DNA of 5,401 nucleotides from Alphaproteobacteria bacterium (GTDB lineage: Bacteria; Pseudomonadota; Alphaproteobacteria; Sneathiellales; Sneathiellaceae), in NCBI GenBank assembly GCA_006226265.1, contig SBHH01000168.1, positions 1 through 5,401 of the forward strand, written 5' to 3'. Numbering within the stretch: the first letter of the stretch is position 1; each line of letters starts with the position of its first letter. The position numbers and the translations under genes are program-made. Below are positions 1-5,401 of this stretch, in pieces. The notes beneath the pieces were generated by a model. The model was not told where the DNA came from. It saw nothing but the letters and a program-made list of their open reading frames with translations, and made no database searches.

Positions 1-91
1 TTGGAAACTTAATTTCTTCTTTTATTGTTGTGAATTTTTCCATTTTGAAGAGAAAATCGGCTTCTAACTGAGAAATTTGAATTTCGGACAT
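1..91 (-). CDS. N-terminal fragment of an AT-rich gene, possibly DUF6978-like
   Basis: An open frame starts with ATG at 91-89 and runs without a stop to the left edge, giving 30 codons. The peptide begins MSEIQISQLEADFLFKMEKF and continues with a lysine- and glutamate-rich stretch ending in KFP. An AAAGAG ribosome binding site lies 7 bases before the ATG. Codons are strongly AT-biased (AAA, GAA, ATT, TTT), unlike the GC-rich genes next to it, which suggests horizontal acquisition. The pattern of an early Q-x-E-A-D-F-L segment, then M-E-K, then an acidic or basic run ending in F-P resembles, from memory, the start of DUF6978 proteins, whose function I do not know. That link is tentative because only the first 30 residues are visible. 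The gene follows hldD on the same strand after an 82-base gap and seems to have its own control region, so I infer it is not part of the heptose operon. Confidence 0.6.
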   Translation of the reverse strand, partial: MSEIQISQLEADFLFKMEKFTTIKEEIKFP

Positions 92-99
92 GACAGAAC

Positions 100-124
100 T
101 CTTTGCTAGGAATTACAGCAAAGA
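100..124. repeat. Perfect 8-bp inverted repeat, candidate operator or hairpin before the left-edge gene
   Basis: The arms TCTTTGCT (100-107) and AGCAAAGA (117-124) are exact reverse complements separated by 9 bases. On the minus strand the repeat ends 8 bases before the ATG at 91, and its proximal arm includes most of the AAAGAG ribosome binding site at 104-99. It could be a binding site for a dimeric repressor or an RNA hairpin that hides the ribosome binding site. No T-run follows on either strand, so it is not a typical intrinsic terminator. The symmetry is seen directly; the regulatory role is inferred. Confidence 0.5.
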
Positions 125-126
125 TT

Positions 127-132
127 AATATA
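127..132 (-). promoter_or_regulatory. Candidate -10 element (TATATT) for the left-edge gene
   Basis: On the minus strand the hexamer TATATT at 132-127 matches the TATAAT consensus at five of six positions. A start site about 7 bases further on would fall inside the inverted repeat at 100-124, a usual place for an operator. No good -35 hexamer stands 16 to 18 bases upstream. An alternative, TTGGCG at 169-164 with TATTAT at 144-139, has a long 19-base spacer. AT-rich DNA produces such matches by chance, so this is weak. Confidence 0.25.
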
Positions 133-173
133 CGAAAAATAATAGTTAAAGATGTATTTATTTCGCCAAAAAA

Positions 174-1166
174 TTACCGATAGGGATCGTCTTTTGCGAG
201 GTAGTTGGTGACATAGTCCGCGATGCCGTCTTCCAGGCTGTGGAAATTGCCGCCGAACCCTTTTGAGCGGAGCTTCTGCATATTGGCTTCGGTGAAATAC
301 TGGTATTTGTCGCGGATTTCGATCGGCGTGTCGCGATAGGTGATTTTGGGCGCCTGGCCCGCCGCGGTAAAGACGGCGGTTGCGAGGTCCTTGAAGCTTC
401 GGGCCTTGCCGGTCCCGAGATTGAAAAGGCCGGAGACCTTCGGGTTTTCGAGAAGCCAGAGAATGACGCTGACGCAATCCTTCACATAGACGAAATCGCG
501 AAGCTGGCCGCCATCCTCATAATCCGGATGGTGCGACTTGAAGAGGGTGACCTCCTCCCCCGCCGCGACGCCGGGATAAATCTGCGCGATCACGCTTTTC
601 ATCTTGCCCTTGTGATATTCATTGGGGCCGTAGACGTTGAAAAACTTGAGCCCCGCCCATTGCGGCGGCGTCATGGCGCCACGCGTAATTTCCCGCGCAA
701 TGAATTTGTCAAACGCATGCTTGCTCCAGCCGTAAAGGTTGAGCGGCTTCAAGGTCTCGAGCGCGTCTTCATCCTCCACATCCCTGAAACCGGCTGCACC
801 ATCGCCATAAGTCGCAGCGGAAGAAGCATAGAGAAAGGGCAGGCGGTTCTCGGTCGCATAGTCCCAGAGCAGGCGCGACGGGCGGAAGTTATGGTTCAAT
901 ATCCTGTCGCCGTCGGTCTCGGTGGTCGCGGAAATCGCGCCCATATGGATGATGGCCTTTAGGCAATCGCCGTTCTGACGGAGCCAGTCGGCAAGCTTAT
1001 CGGGATCGACAAAGTCGGAGATGACGGAGCTTGCAAGGTTCTTCCATTTCTCCTCCTGCTCCAGCCAGTCGCAGACGATGACATTGCGGCCCTGATCCGA
1101 AAGCGCCGCAACGATGTTGGAGCCGATGAAGCCAGCGCCGCCGGTAATGAGGATACAGTCCTTCAT
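174..1166 (-). CDS. hldD: ADP-L-glycero-D-manno-heptose 6-epimerase
   Basis: This 330-residue protein matches HldD (RfaD, WaaD), a cytoplasmic short-chain dehydrogenase/reductase family enzyme. HldD converts ADP-D-glycero-beta-D-manno-heptose to the L-glycero form, the last step in making the heptose donor for lipopolysaccharide core. The N-terminal dinucleotide-binding motif GGAGFIGS is at residues 9-16. SSAATYG at 115-121 supplies the catalytic serine region, and the Y-x3-K pair is Y145 and K149 (YGWSK). FNVYGPNEYHKGKMKSVI at 176-193 is the usual substrate-side segment of the family. The length is normal and the frame is intact. The ATG at 1166-1164 overlaps the hldE stop in an ATGA junction, and a GGAG ribosome binding site lies 5 bases upstream inside hldE, so translation is likely coupled. 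It is the last gene of the gmhA-hldE-hldD operon. The stop is TAA at 176-174, directly before a sharp fall in GC. The main alternative is another extended SDR sugar epimerase, but the motif set and neighbours make HldD nearly certain. Confidence 0.96.
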   Translation of the reverse strand: MKDCILITGGAGFIGSNIVAALSDQGRNVIVCDWLEQEEKWKNLASSVISDFVDPDKLADWLRQNGDCLKAIIHMGAISATTETDGDRILNHNFRPSRLLWDYATENRLPFLYASSAATYGDGAAGFRDVEDEDALETLKPLNLYGWSKHAFDKFIAREITRGAMTPPQWAGLKFFNVYGPNEYHKGKMKSVIAQIYPGVAAGEEVTLFKSHHPDYEDGGQLRDFVYVKDCVSVILWLLENPKVSGLFNLGTGKARSFKDLATAVFTAAGQAPKITYRDTPIEIRDKYQYFTEANMQKLRSKGFGGNFHSLEDGIADYVTNYLAKDDPYR

Positions 1167-2662
1167 GATTTCTCCGCCTGCTTTTCCTTGTCCTGCAGCA
1201 GTTTCTGAATGGTCCGGGTGGTGCTGAAACCCGCCTTCAACTCGGCCAGATGCACCCGCCCGCCATAGGCCTGCACCAGATCGGCGCCGACCACGGTCTC
1301 GATCGTGTAATCCGCGCCCTTGGTGAGGACATCGGGGCGGATCGCCTCGATCAAACGAAGCGGCGTGTCTTCGGCAAAGGGCACGACGAGGGAGACATCG
1401 GCGAGACCTGCAAGCACGATGGCGCGGGCATTTTCCCCGGTGACGGGCCGTCCTTCGCCTTTGAGCCGCCGGATGCTGTCATCGGTATTGAGGCCGACGA
1501 TCAGCCGGTCGCATTCGCCCCGCGCCTGCGAGAGAAGCGAGATATGCCCCGGATGCACGAGATCGAAGCAGCCATTGGTAAAGCCGACTTTAAGCCCCCG
1601 CGCGCGCCAGTTCGACACCCGTTCCAGCGTCGCATCAAGGCCGCAGATCTTGTCTTCCAGCCGGTCGATCTCCAGGCTGTGAAGCGCGCCTTCCAGCTCG
1701 TCGCGGGTGACGGCGGCGGTGCCGGATTTCGAAACCGCAATGCTGCCCGCGAGATTGGCGATGCGCGCGGCGGTCGCAAGATCCGCCCCCGCCGCATGGC
1801 TTAAGGAAAGCGCGGCGATCACGCTGTCGCCCGCGCCGGAGACATCGAAAACCTCCTTCGCCTCGGCGGCGATATGATGGGCGCTGGCTTCGGTGACAAG
1901 GCTCATCCCCGCTTCCGACCGGGTGACGAGAAGGGCCTCAAGTCCCGCCGATGCCAGGACGGAACGCGCCGCCGTCTCCACCTCCGCATTACTGCCGCAG
2001 GGCAGGCCGCTCGCCGCGATCATTTCCTTGCGGTTCGGCGTGAGGAGGGTGACGCCCCGATAGCGGCTGAAATCCGCCGATTTCGGATCGGCAATGACGG
2101 GGAGGCCCTTTGCCTTCGCCAGGCGGATGGCGTTTTCGAGCACATGATCGGACAGAACCCCTTTCGCATAATCGGAAAGGATAACGATATCCGCTTTCCC
2201 AAGCGCTTCCTTATAGGCCGCGAGCAGGCGGTCCGCCGTTTCAGGCTGCAGCATATGGGTGGCCTCGGCGTCGCTTCGGAGGAGCTGCTGACCGTCGGCG
2301 ACGAAGCGGGTCTTGACCGTAGTCGGACGACCGACCGATGTGACGAGATGCGGCGTAAGCCCTTTCAGTTCCTCGAAAAGACGGCTGATTTCGCGTCCCT
2401 CCGCATCCTCGCCGATCACCGAGACGAGCCGTGCCCGCCCGCCGAGGGAGAGGATATTCCGGACCACATTCCCCGCCCCGCCCGGCATCTGCGCCTGATG
2501 GGAGATCGCGAGAATGGGGATGGGCGCTTCCGGCGAGATGCGGCTCGCGCTTCCATAGACGAAGCGGTCCAGCATCACATCGCCGAGGACCAGAACCTCG
2601 CATCCCTCGAACGCCTTTAACAGCGCGGAAATGGAGGCCGGGCTCTGCATCTCGCCGCTCAT
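1163..2662 (-). CDS. hldE: Bifunctional D-glycero-beta-D-manno-heptose-7-phosphate kinase / heptose 1-phosphate adenylyltransferase
   Basis: This 499-residue cytoplasmic protein has both HldE (RfaE) domains in the standard order. Residues about 12-320 form a PfkB/ribokinase-like kinase that phosphorylates C1 of heptose 7-phosphate. It shows the sugar-binding GGAGNV at 61-66 and the anion-hole/catalytic DVSGAGDS at 273-280, with D279 as the expected base. Residues about 355-490 form a cytidylyltransferase-fold domain that joins AMP from ATP to heptose 1-phosphate. It shows FTNGCFDLVHPGH at 361-373, including the HPGH nucleotide-binding motif, the KGADY segment near 448-452, and FSTTR at 479-483. 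Length and domain layout are normal for the fused form. The ATG at 2662 overlaps the gmhA stop as ATGA. No strong ribosome binding site precedes it, so it probably depends on coupling to gmhA translation. A second in-frame ATG at 2650 (codon 5) is possible but no better supported. The 3' end overlaps hldD by 4 bases. Confidence 0.96.
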   Translation of the reverse strand: MSGEMQSPASISALLKAFEGCEVLVLGDVMLDRFVYGSASRISPEAPIPILAISHQAQMPGGAGNVVRNILSLGGRARLVSVIGEDAEGREISRLFEELKGLTPHLVTSVGRPTTVKTRFVADGQQLLRSDAEATHMLQPETADRLLAAYKEALGKADIVILSDYAKGVLSDHVLENAIRLAKAKGLPVIADPKSADFSRYRGVTLLTPNRKEMIAASGLPCGSNAEVETAARSVLASAGLEALLVTRSEAGMSLVTEASAHHIAAEAKEVFDVSGAGDSVIAALSLSHAAGADLATAARIANLAGSIAVSKSGTAAVTRDELEGALHSLEIDRLEDKICGLDATLERVSNWRARGLKVGFTNGCFDLVHPGHISLLSQARGECDRLIVGLNTDDSIRRLKGEGRPVTGENARAIVLAGLADVSLVVPFAEDTPLRLIEAIRPDVLTKGADYTIETVVGADLVQAYGGRVHLAELKAGFSTTRTIQKLLQDKEKQAEKS

Positions 2663-3246
2663 ACGAGACCGAGCTTCTGTTCAAGTGCGCCGCAGAGCAT
2701 ATGCCCAAGCGTAATATGCATTTCCTGGATGCGACGGGTCGATTGCGCGGGCACGATCAGGCAGGCATCGCAGATTTTCGGCATGACGCCGCCATCGCGC
2801 CCCGTGAAGCCGATGGTGCGAAGCCCTTTTTCCCGCGCCATTTCAAGGGCCTTGATAATATTCGGGCTGGTGCCGGAAGTGGAAATGCCAACCGCGACAT
2901 CGCCCGCCTGCCCCAGTGCCTCCACCTGCCGCGCGAAAATCTGTTCGAAGCCGAGATCATTGCCGCCTGCGGTCAGGGCCGAGGTGTCGGTATTGAGCGC
3001 AATGGCGGGGATGGGCTTTCGATCCTCGATAAAGCGGATGACAAGTTCCGCCGCGAGATGCTGCGCATCCGCCGCGCTGCCGCCATTTCCGAAGAAGAGG
3101 ATTTTATGGCCCGCCTTCGCGGCCGTGACCCAGAGATCCAGGATCGCCTCGAACGGGGCCCGCAGGCTGTCGCGGGTCGCGGCCAGCACGGCGGCGTGAT
3201 CGTCAAGCTCGCTTTCGAAATAGGTCACGGGGTCCCGATGCCTCAC
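2659..3246 (-). CDS. gmhA: Sedoheptulose 7-phosphate isomerase
   Basis: This 195-residue SIS-domain protein matches GmhA (LpcA), which converts sedoheptulose 7-phosphate to D-glycero-D-manno-heptose 7-phosphate and so opens the heptose pathway in the cytoplasm. The phosphate-binding FFGNGGSAADAQHLAAEL is at 51-68 and STSGTSPN at 122-129. The residues expected to bind zinc and catalyse are all present: H63, E67, Q174 and H182. They correspond to H61, E65, Q172 and H180 of the E. coli enzyme with a constant offset of two. The length is typical. The start is GTG at 3246-3244. It is chosen because AAGGA at 3259-3255 lies 8 bases upstream and the protein then begins at the usual family position. 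It is the first gene of the operon and overlaps hldE by 4 bases. SIS-domain homologues such as the DnaA-associated DiaA share the fold, but the full ligand set and the neighbours favour GmhA. Confidence 0.95.
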   Translation of the reverse strand: MRHRDPVTYFESELDDHAAVLAATRDSLRAPFEAILDLWVTAAKAGHKILFFGNGGSAADAQHLAAELVIRFIEDRKPIPAIALNTDTSALTAGGNDLGFEQIFARQVEALGQAGDVAVGISTSGTSPNIIKALEMAREKGLRTIGFTGRDGGVMPKICDACLIVPAQSTRRIQEMHITLGHMLCGALEQKLGLV

Positions 3247-3254
3247 TAAAATTA

Positions 3255-3259
3255 TCCTT
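3255..3259 (-). promoter_or_regulatory. Ribosome binding site deciding the GTG start of gmhA
   Basis: AAGGA on the minus strand ends 8 bases before the GTG at 3246. No in-frame ATG is available near the expected N-terminus, so this site supports the GTG as the true start. Confidence 0.7.
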
Positions 3260-3260
3260 A

Positions 3261-3302
3261 AGCGGTAATAGTATAATAGCGGTTCCGCTGTAAATATGTA
3301 GT
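3261..3302 (-). promoter_or_regulatory. Candidate promoter of gmhA-hldE-hldD with embedded repeats
   Basis: The 81-base gap before gmhA (3247-3327) has about 36% GC against about 60% in the genes. On the minus strand TATTAT at 3278-3273 matches the -10 consensus at five of six positions. A poor -35 (ACTACA at 3302-3297) sits 18 bases upstream. The palindrome AGCGG-AA-CCGCT covers 3289-3278 and touches this -10. ACCGCT occurs again at 3266-3261, 17 bases after the copy at 3283-3278, so the -10 is flanked by direct repeats. This arrangement could bind a regulator, but no known site was recognised and the promoter call is a weak match. Confidence 0.35.
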
Positions 3303-3327
3303 TGTCTTTCTGAAAGCCGGATTTACG

Positions 3328-4566
3328 CTAATTATCCGTCTTTTCGCGAGGCGGCAGATGCCCTTCCGCGACATCCCGGATCAGCCGGAGATGATGCGGC
3401 AGCAGCTTGTCGAGTGCATAGTGATCGAGCACGGTCTGGCGGGCGCTCGCGCGTATTTTTTCGAGATCGCCCGCATTATCGAGCGCCCATTCGATTTGCC
3501 CGGCGAAGGCTTCATGATCATGGAAGGGGGCGAGGAAACCGTTCTTGCCGTGGCGGATGACCTCCTTGACCGGCGCGGTATCGGAACCGACAATAATCGC
3601 GCCGCAGGCAAGGCTTTCGATCACCGACCAGCTCAGGACGAAAGGCACGGTCAGATAGGCCTGCACGGTGGAGAATTGCAAGGCGCGGACATATTCGCGG
3701 TAGGTGAGCGGACCGGTGAAATGAAGCCGTTCGGGATCGGGTTTCAATTCCTCCACCATGCGCCTGCCCCAGCTTTCCCCCTCCGGCAGCTTGCGGCCAT
3801 AGACGACCCGATCCTCCCCGATCACGAGGACATGGAGAGTGGGTCGTTTCTTCATCAGGAGAGCGGCGGCGCGCATAAACTCCGGAAAGCCGCGATAAGG
3901 CTCCATCCCGCGCGTTGCGTAGGTGAGGATTTCCGCCGCGTCCGAAAGATCGAGATTACCGATTTGGCGCGGTGCGGCGGGATCCGGCTTGAAGAAATCC
4001 GTCTCCACCCCGTCATGCAGGATGGAAAGCTTCGGATGGAAAATCTCCGGAAACTGGCTTGCCTGAAAGCTGGTCGGCACCTGTCCCCAGTCGCACTGGG
4101 CGAGATCGAGCAGGATGGGTGCGTTCTTGGTGCGGATGCGGGCAGCATCATCGAGGGTGAGCGCCGCGCTTTTCAGGAAATCCGCGTCCGACCCCTCCCC
4201 GTGATAGAACCATTCGAAATAGTTGAGAATCCGGGCATTCGGAAAGGCATCCCTGATATAGAGGCTGTTGCCCCAGCCGGAATGGGAACAGACCACATCG
4301 GGGATAAAGCCGCGCCGTTTCAGTTCCAGGCAAACCCGTAAAGTTACCTGCCCGTTGAGGACCGCGGTTTCCATGCTCCGAAGATAGTGGTGGGTATTCT
4401 CGTTGGCGTCGCGATGCGGCTTGTAGACCACATTGGTGACGCCCGGAATTTTGAAGGGTGCGCGCAGGCTCGCAAACACCACCTGATTTTCCTTGTTCCG
4501 GGCAAGATGGGTAGCGACATGCCGATACTGCGCCGGAAAATTATTGTGCAGAAACAGGATGCGCAA
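3328..4566 (-). CDS. GT4-type (GT-B fold) glycosyltransferase, substrate unknown
   Basis: This 412-residue protein is a family 4 glycosyltransferase of the kind that starts MRILFLHNNFPAQYRH. It is expected to move a sugar from an activated donor onto an envelope glycan or lipid at the cytoplasmic face. The N-terminal half shows HSGWGNSLYIRD at 95-106 and NYFEWFYHGEGSD at 115-127, typical of the Glyco_trans_4_3 domain. HDGVETDFF at 184-192 marks the hinge before the C-terminal nucleotide-sugar half. That half contains RGMEPYRGFPEF (219-230) and SWSVIESLACG (312-322). The usual EX7E pair is incomplete: E317 is present, but the position eight residues earlier is F309. From memory, this is common in this subgroup. 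No signal peptide or membrane helix is visible. The start is TTG at 4566, 3 bases after the methyltransferase stop, supported by GGGGAG 6 bases upstream. The stop is TAG. An acceptor in lipopolysaccharide core or O-chain is plausible from the heptose genes next door but not proven. Confidence 0.88.
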   Translation of the reverse strand: MRILFLHNNFPAQYRHVATHLARNKENQVVFASLRAPFKIPGVTNVVYKPHRDANENTHHYLRSMETAVLNGQVTLRVCLELKRRGFIPDVVCSHSGWGNSLYIRDAFPNARILNYFEWFYHGEGSDADFLKSAALTLDDAARIRTKNAPILLDLAQCDWGQVPTSFQASQFPEIFHPKLSILHDGVETDFFKPDPAAPRQIGNLDLSDAAEILTYATRGMEPYRGFPEFMRAAALLMKKRPTLHVLVIGEDRVVYGRKLPEGESWGRRMVEELKPDPERLHFTGPLTYREYVRALQFSTVQAYLTVPFVLSWSVIESLACGAIIVGSDTAPVKEVIRHGKNGFLAPFHDHEAFAGQIEWALDNAGDLEKIRASARQTVLDHYALDKLLPHHLRLIRDVAEGHLPPREKTDN

Positions 4567-4569
4567 AAA

Positions 4570-5364
4570 CTACTCCCCGTCCTTTGGCAGATCGCGGGAA
4601 ATACGGTCCATGCGGGGATCCAGGCTGTCGAAGCCCTCAAAAGGCTCTTTCAGCCGCGCCTCCGACATCGCGATATAGTCGGGATTGATGTCGATGCCGA
4701 TGCTGCGCCGGCTTAAAATTTGCGCGACACGCGCCGTCGTTCCGCTCCCGAGGAAGGGGTCGAGCACCAGGTCATTCGGGTTGGAGGAGGCCCGCAATAT
4801 CCGCTCGATCAGGGCTTCGGGCTTTTGCGTCGGATGGGGCAGTCGTTCCGCCGCGCAGTAATGCACATGGCTGAACTGCCAGACATCGCCCGGGTTTGCG
4901 CCCGCCATATTGTTGCGCTTGCGGTAATATTTCTGCGGCACGCGCACCTCATCGAGGTTGAAGCAGGCCGCCTCCCCTTTCGAGAACCAGAGAATATCCT
5001 CATGACGCGGGGAAAAGCCCTTCTTCCGGCCCATGCCTTGGGTATAATGCCAGGTGATCCAGCCTTGCGGGGAAAGTTTAAACTCCTCTTCCAGCATCAG
5101 ATAGAGCCGGGCGATGAATTTCACCCCCATGAAGCAATAGAGCGAGCCGCCGGGTTTGAGCACGCGTGCGGCCTCCCGGAGCCAGTCGCGGGTGAAGGCC
5201 TGATATTCCTCGCGAGTTTTGAGATCGACATTATTGCCGTAATTCTTGCCAAGGTTATAAGGCGGATCGGCGATGATAAGGTCGATGCTGTCATTTCCAA
5301 GCGATTTCATCGCCTCGGCGGCCTTGCCGCAGATTAGCCGGGGGATGAGAAGGGGCTTGTTCAT
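4570..5364 (-). CDS. Beta-class DNA methyltransferase, probably N6-adenine specific (YhdJ-like)
   Basis: This 264-residue protein is an S-adenosylmethionine-dependent DNA amino-methyltransferase. The catalytic motif IV, DPPY (33-36, in IADPPYNLGKNYGNN), lies near the N-terminus. The SAM-binding motif I, DPFLGSGTT (202-210), lies near the C-terminus, giving the beta order. DPPY rather than SPPY favours adenine N6 over cytosine N4 as the target. HPTQKPEALIERIL at 177-190 and GIDINPDYI at 223-231 are further family motifs. The segment PGDVWQFSHVHY (158-169) recalls E. coli YhdJ. The region at about 105-160 probably reads the target, and the recognition sequence cannot be inferred. It is much shorter than CcrM (about 358 residues) and has no C-terminal extension. 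The ATG at 5364 has GGAG 7 bases upstream. No restriction endonuclease is visible beside it, so it may be an orphan enzyme with a regulatory or housekeeping role. The stop, TAG, is 3 bases before the glycosyltransferase start. Confidence 0.92.
   Translation of the reverse strand: MNKPLLIPRLICGKAAEAMKSLGNDSIDLIIADPPYNLGKNYGNNVDLKTREEYQAFTRDWLREAARVLKPGGSLYCFMGVKFIARLYLMLEEEFKLSPQGWITWHYTQGMGRKKGFSPRHEDILWFSKGEAACFNLDEVRVPQKYYRKRNNMAGANPGDVWQFSHVHYCAAERLPHPTQKPEALIERILRASSNPNDLVLDPFLGSGTTARVAQILSRRSIGIDINPDYIAMSEARLKEPFEGFDSLDPRMDRISRDLPKDGE
4573..4578 (-). promoter_or_regulatory. Ribosome binding site deciding the TTG start of the glycosyltransferase
   Basis: GGGGAG on the minus strand lies inside the last codons of the methyltransferase gene and 6 bases before TTG at 4566. 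The translation from this TTG begins exactly at the family-typical MRILFLHNNF. No ATG or GTG in this frame fits as well. Confidence 0.75.
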
Positions 5365-5401
5365 GCGGCGGCTCCGGCCCGTTCTACTGCGGGGACCGTT
5401 T
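5361..5401 (-). CDS. Possible C-terminal end of an upstream gene
   Basis: On the minus strand a frame open from the right edge reads TVPAVERAGAAA and stops at TGA (5363-5361), overlapping the methyltransferase ATG as ATGA. The same overlap style joins gmhA, hldE and hldD. The alanine-rich, GC-rich codons fit a real gene end. Twelve residues are too few to name a product, and an open frame this short can occur by chance in GC-rich DNA. Confidence 0.35.
   Translation of the reverse strand, partial: TVPAVERAGAAA

Noticed and set aside
2..69. Plus-strand frames at the left edge as the end of a rightward gene
   Set aside because: Two frames stay open for just over 20 codons before stopping, but the minus-strand frame has a start codon, a ribosome binding site and no stop, which fits better.
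528..962. Plus-strand open frame of 144 codons opposite hldD
   Set aside because: It is antisense to an intact HldD and shows no domain of its own.
2431..3249. Long plus-strand open frame of 272 codons opposite gmhA and hldE
   Set aside because: It lies fully antisense to well-recognised genes, its arginine- and proline-rich translation matches no family, and such frames are common opposite GC-rich genes.
3306..3316. Short hairpin CTTTC-T-GAAAG after the glycosyltransferase stop as a terminator
   Set aside because: The stem is short, the loop is a single base, and no run of T follows, so it does not meet the pattern of an intrinsic terminator.
3358..4341. Plus-strand open frame of 327 codons opposite the glycosyltransferase
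   Set aside because: It is a mirror of the strongly supported GT4 gene with no recognisable motif and no separate upstream region.
4720..5337. Plus-strand open frame of 205 codons opposite the methyltransferase
   Set aside because: It is antisense to clear methyltransferase motifs and has no family resemblance.
4570..5364. Identification of the methyltransferase as CcrM (GANTC)
   Set aside because: The motif order fits, but the protein is about 90 residues too short and lacks the C-terminal extension. No GANTC site was seen in the two intergenic regions.

Overview
The window comes from a Gram-negative bacterium with moderately high GC (about 60% in the genes I counted by eye). It carries the ADP-L-glycero-beta-D-manno-heptose pathway, which supplies the inner core of lipopolysaccharide. 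The GC content, gene neighbours and protein style suggest an alphaproteobacterium, but that is inference and I cannot name a genus. Every supported gene lies on the minus strand, so transcription runs from high to low coordinates.

Right part (5401 to 3328): the last 12 codons of a possible upstream gene overlap the start of a YhdJ-like adenine-type DNA methyltransferase of the beta motif order (5364-4570). Three bases after its stop comes a GT4-type glycosyltransferase (4566-3328), which starts at TTG behind a strong ribosome binding site. The two are probably co-transcribed, an unusual pairing of DNA modification and surface-sugar synthesis.

Middle (3327 to 174): an 81-base AT-richer gap holds a candidate promoter and a small set of repeats. 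It leads into a tight three-gene operon, gmhA (GTG start), hldE and hldD, joined by two ATGA overlaps. GmhA isomerises sedoheptulose 7-phosphate. HldE phosphorylates the heptose at C1 and later attaches AMP. HldD epimerises the ADP-sugar. The phosphatase GmhB, needed between the two HldE reactions, is not in the window. The neighbouring GT4 enzyme could use this or another activated sugar in envelope polysaccharide synthesis, but its substrate cannot be read from the sequence.

Left edge (173 to 1): base composition falls abruptly to about 28% GC right after the hldD stop. Here the first 30 codons of another minus-strand gene begin at 91 and run off the window. Its start is preceded by a perfect 8-bp inverted repeat that overlaps the ribosome binding site. 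This AT-rich gene looks like a later arrival, and from memory its N-terminus resembles the poorly described DUF6978 family. It is the least explained part of the window. No tRNA, rRNA, CRISPR array, insertion sequence or clear intrinsic terminator was seen.
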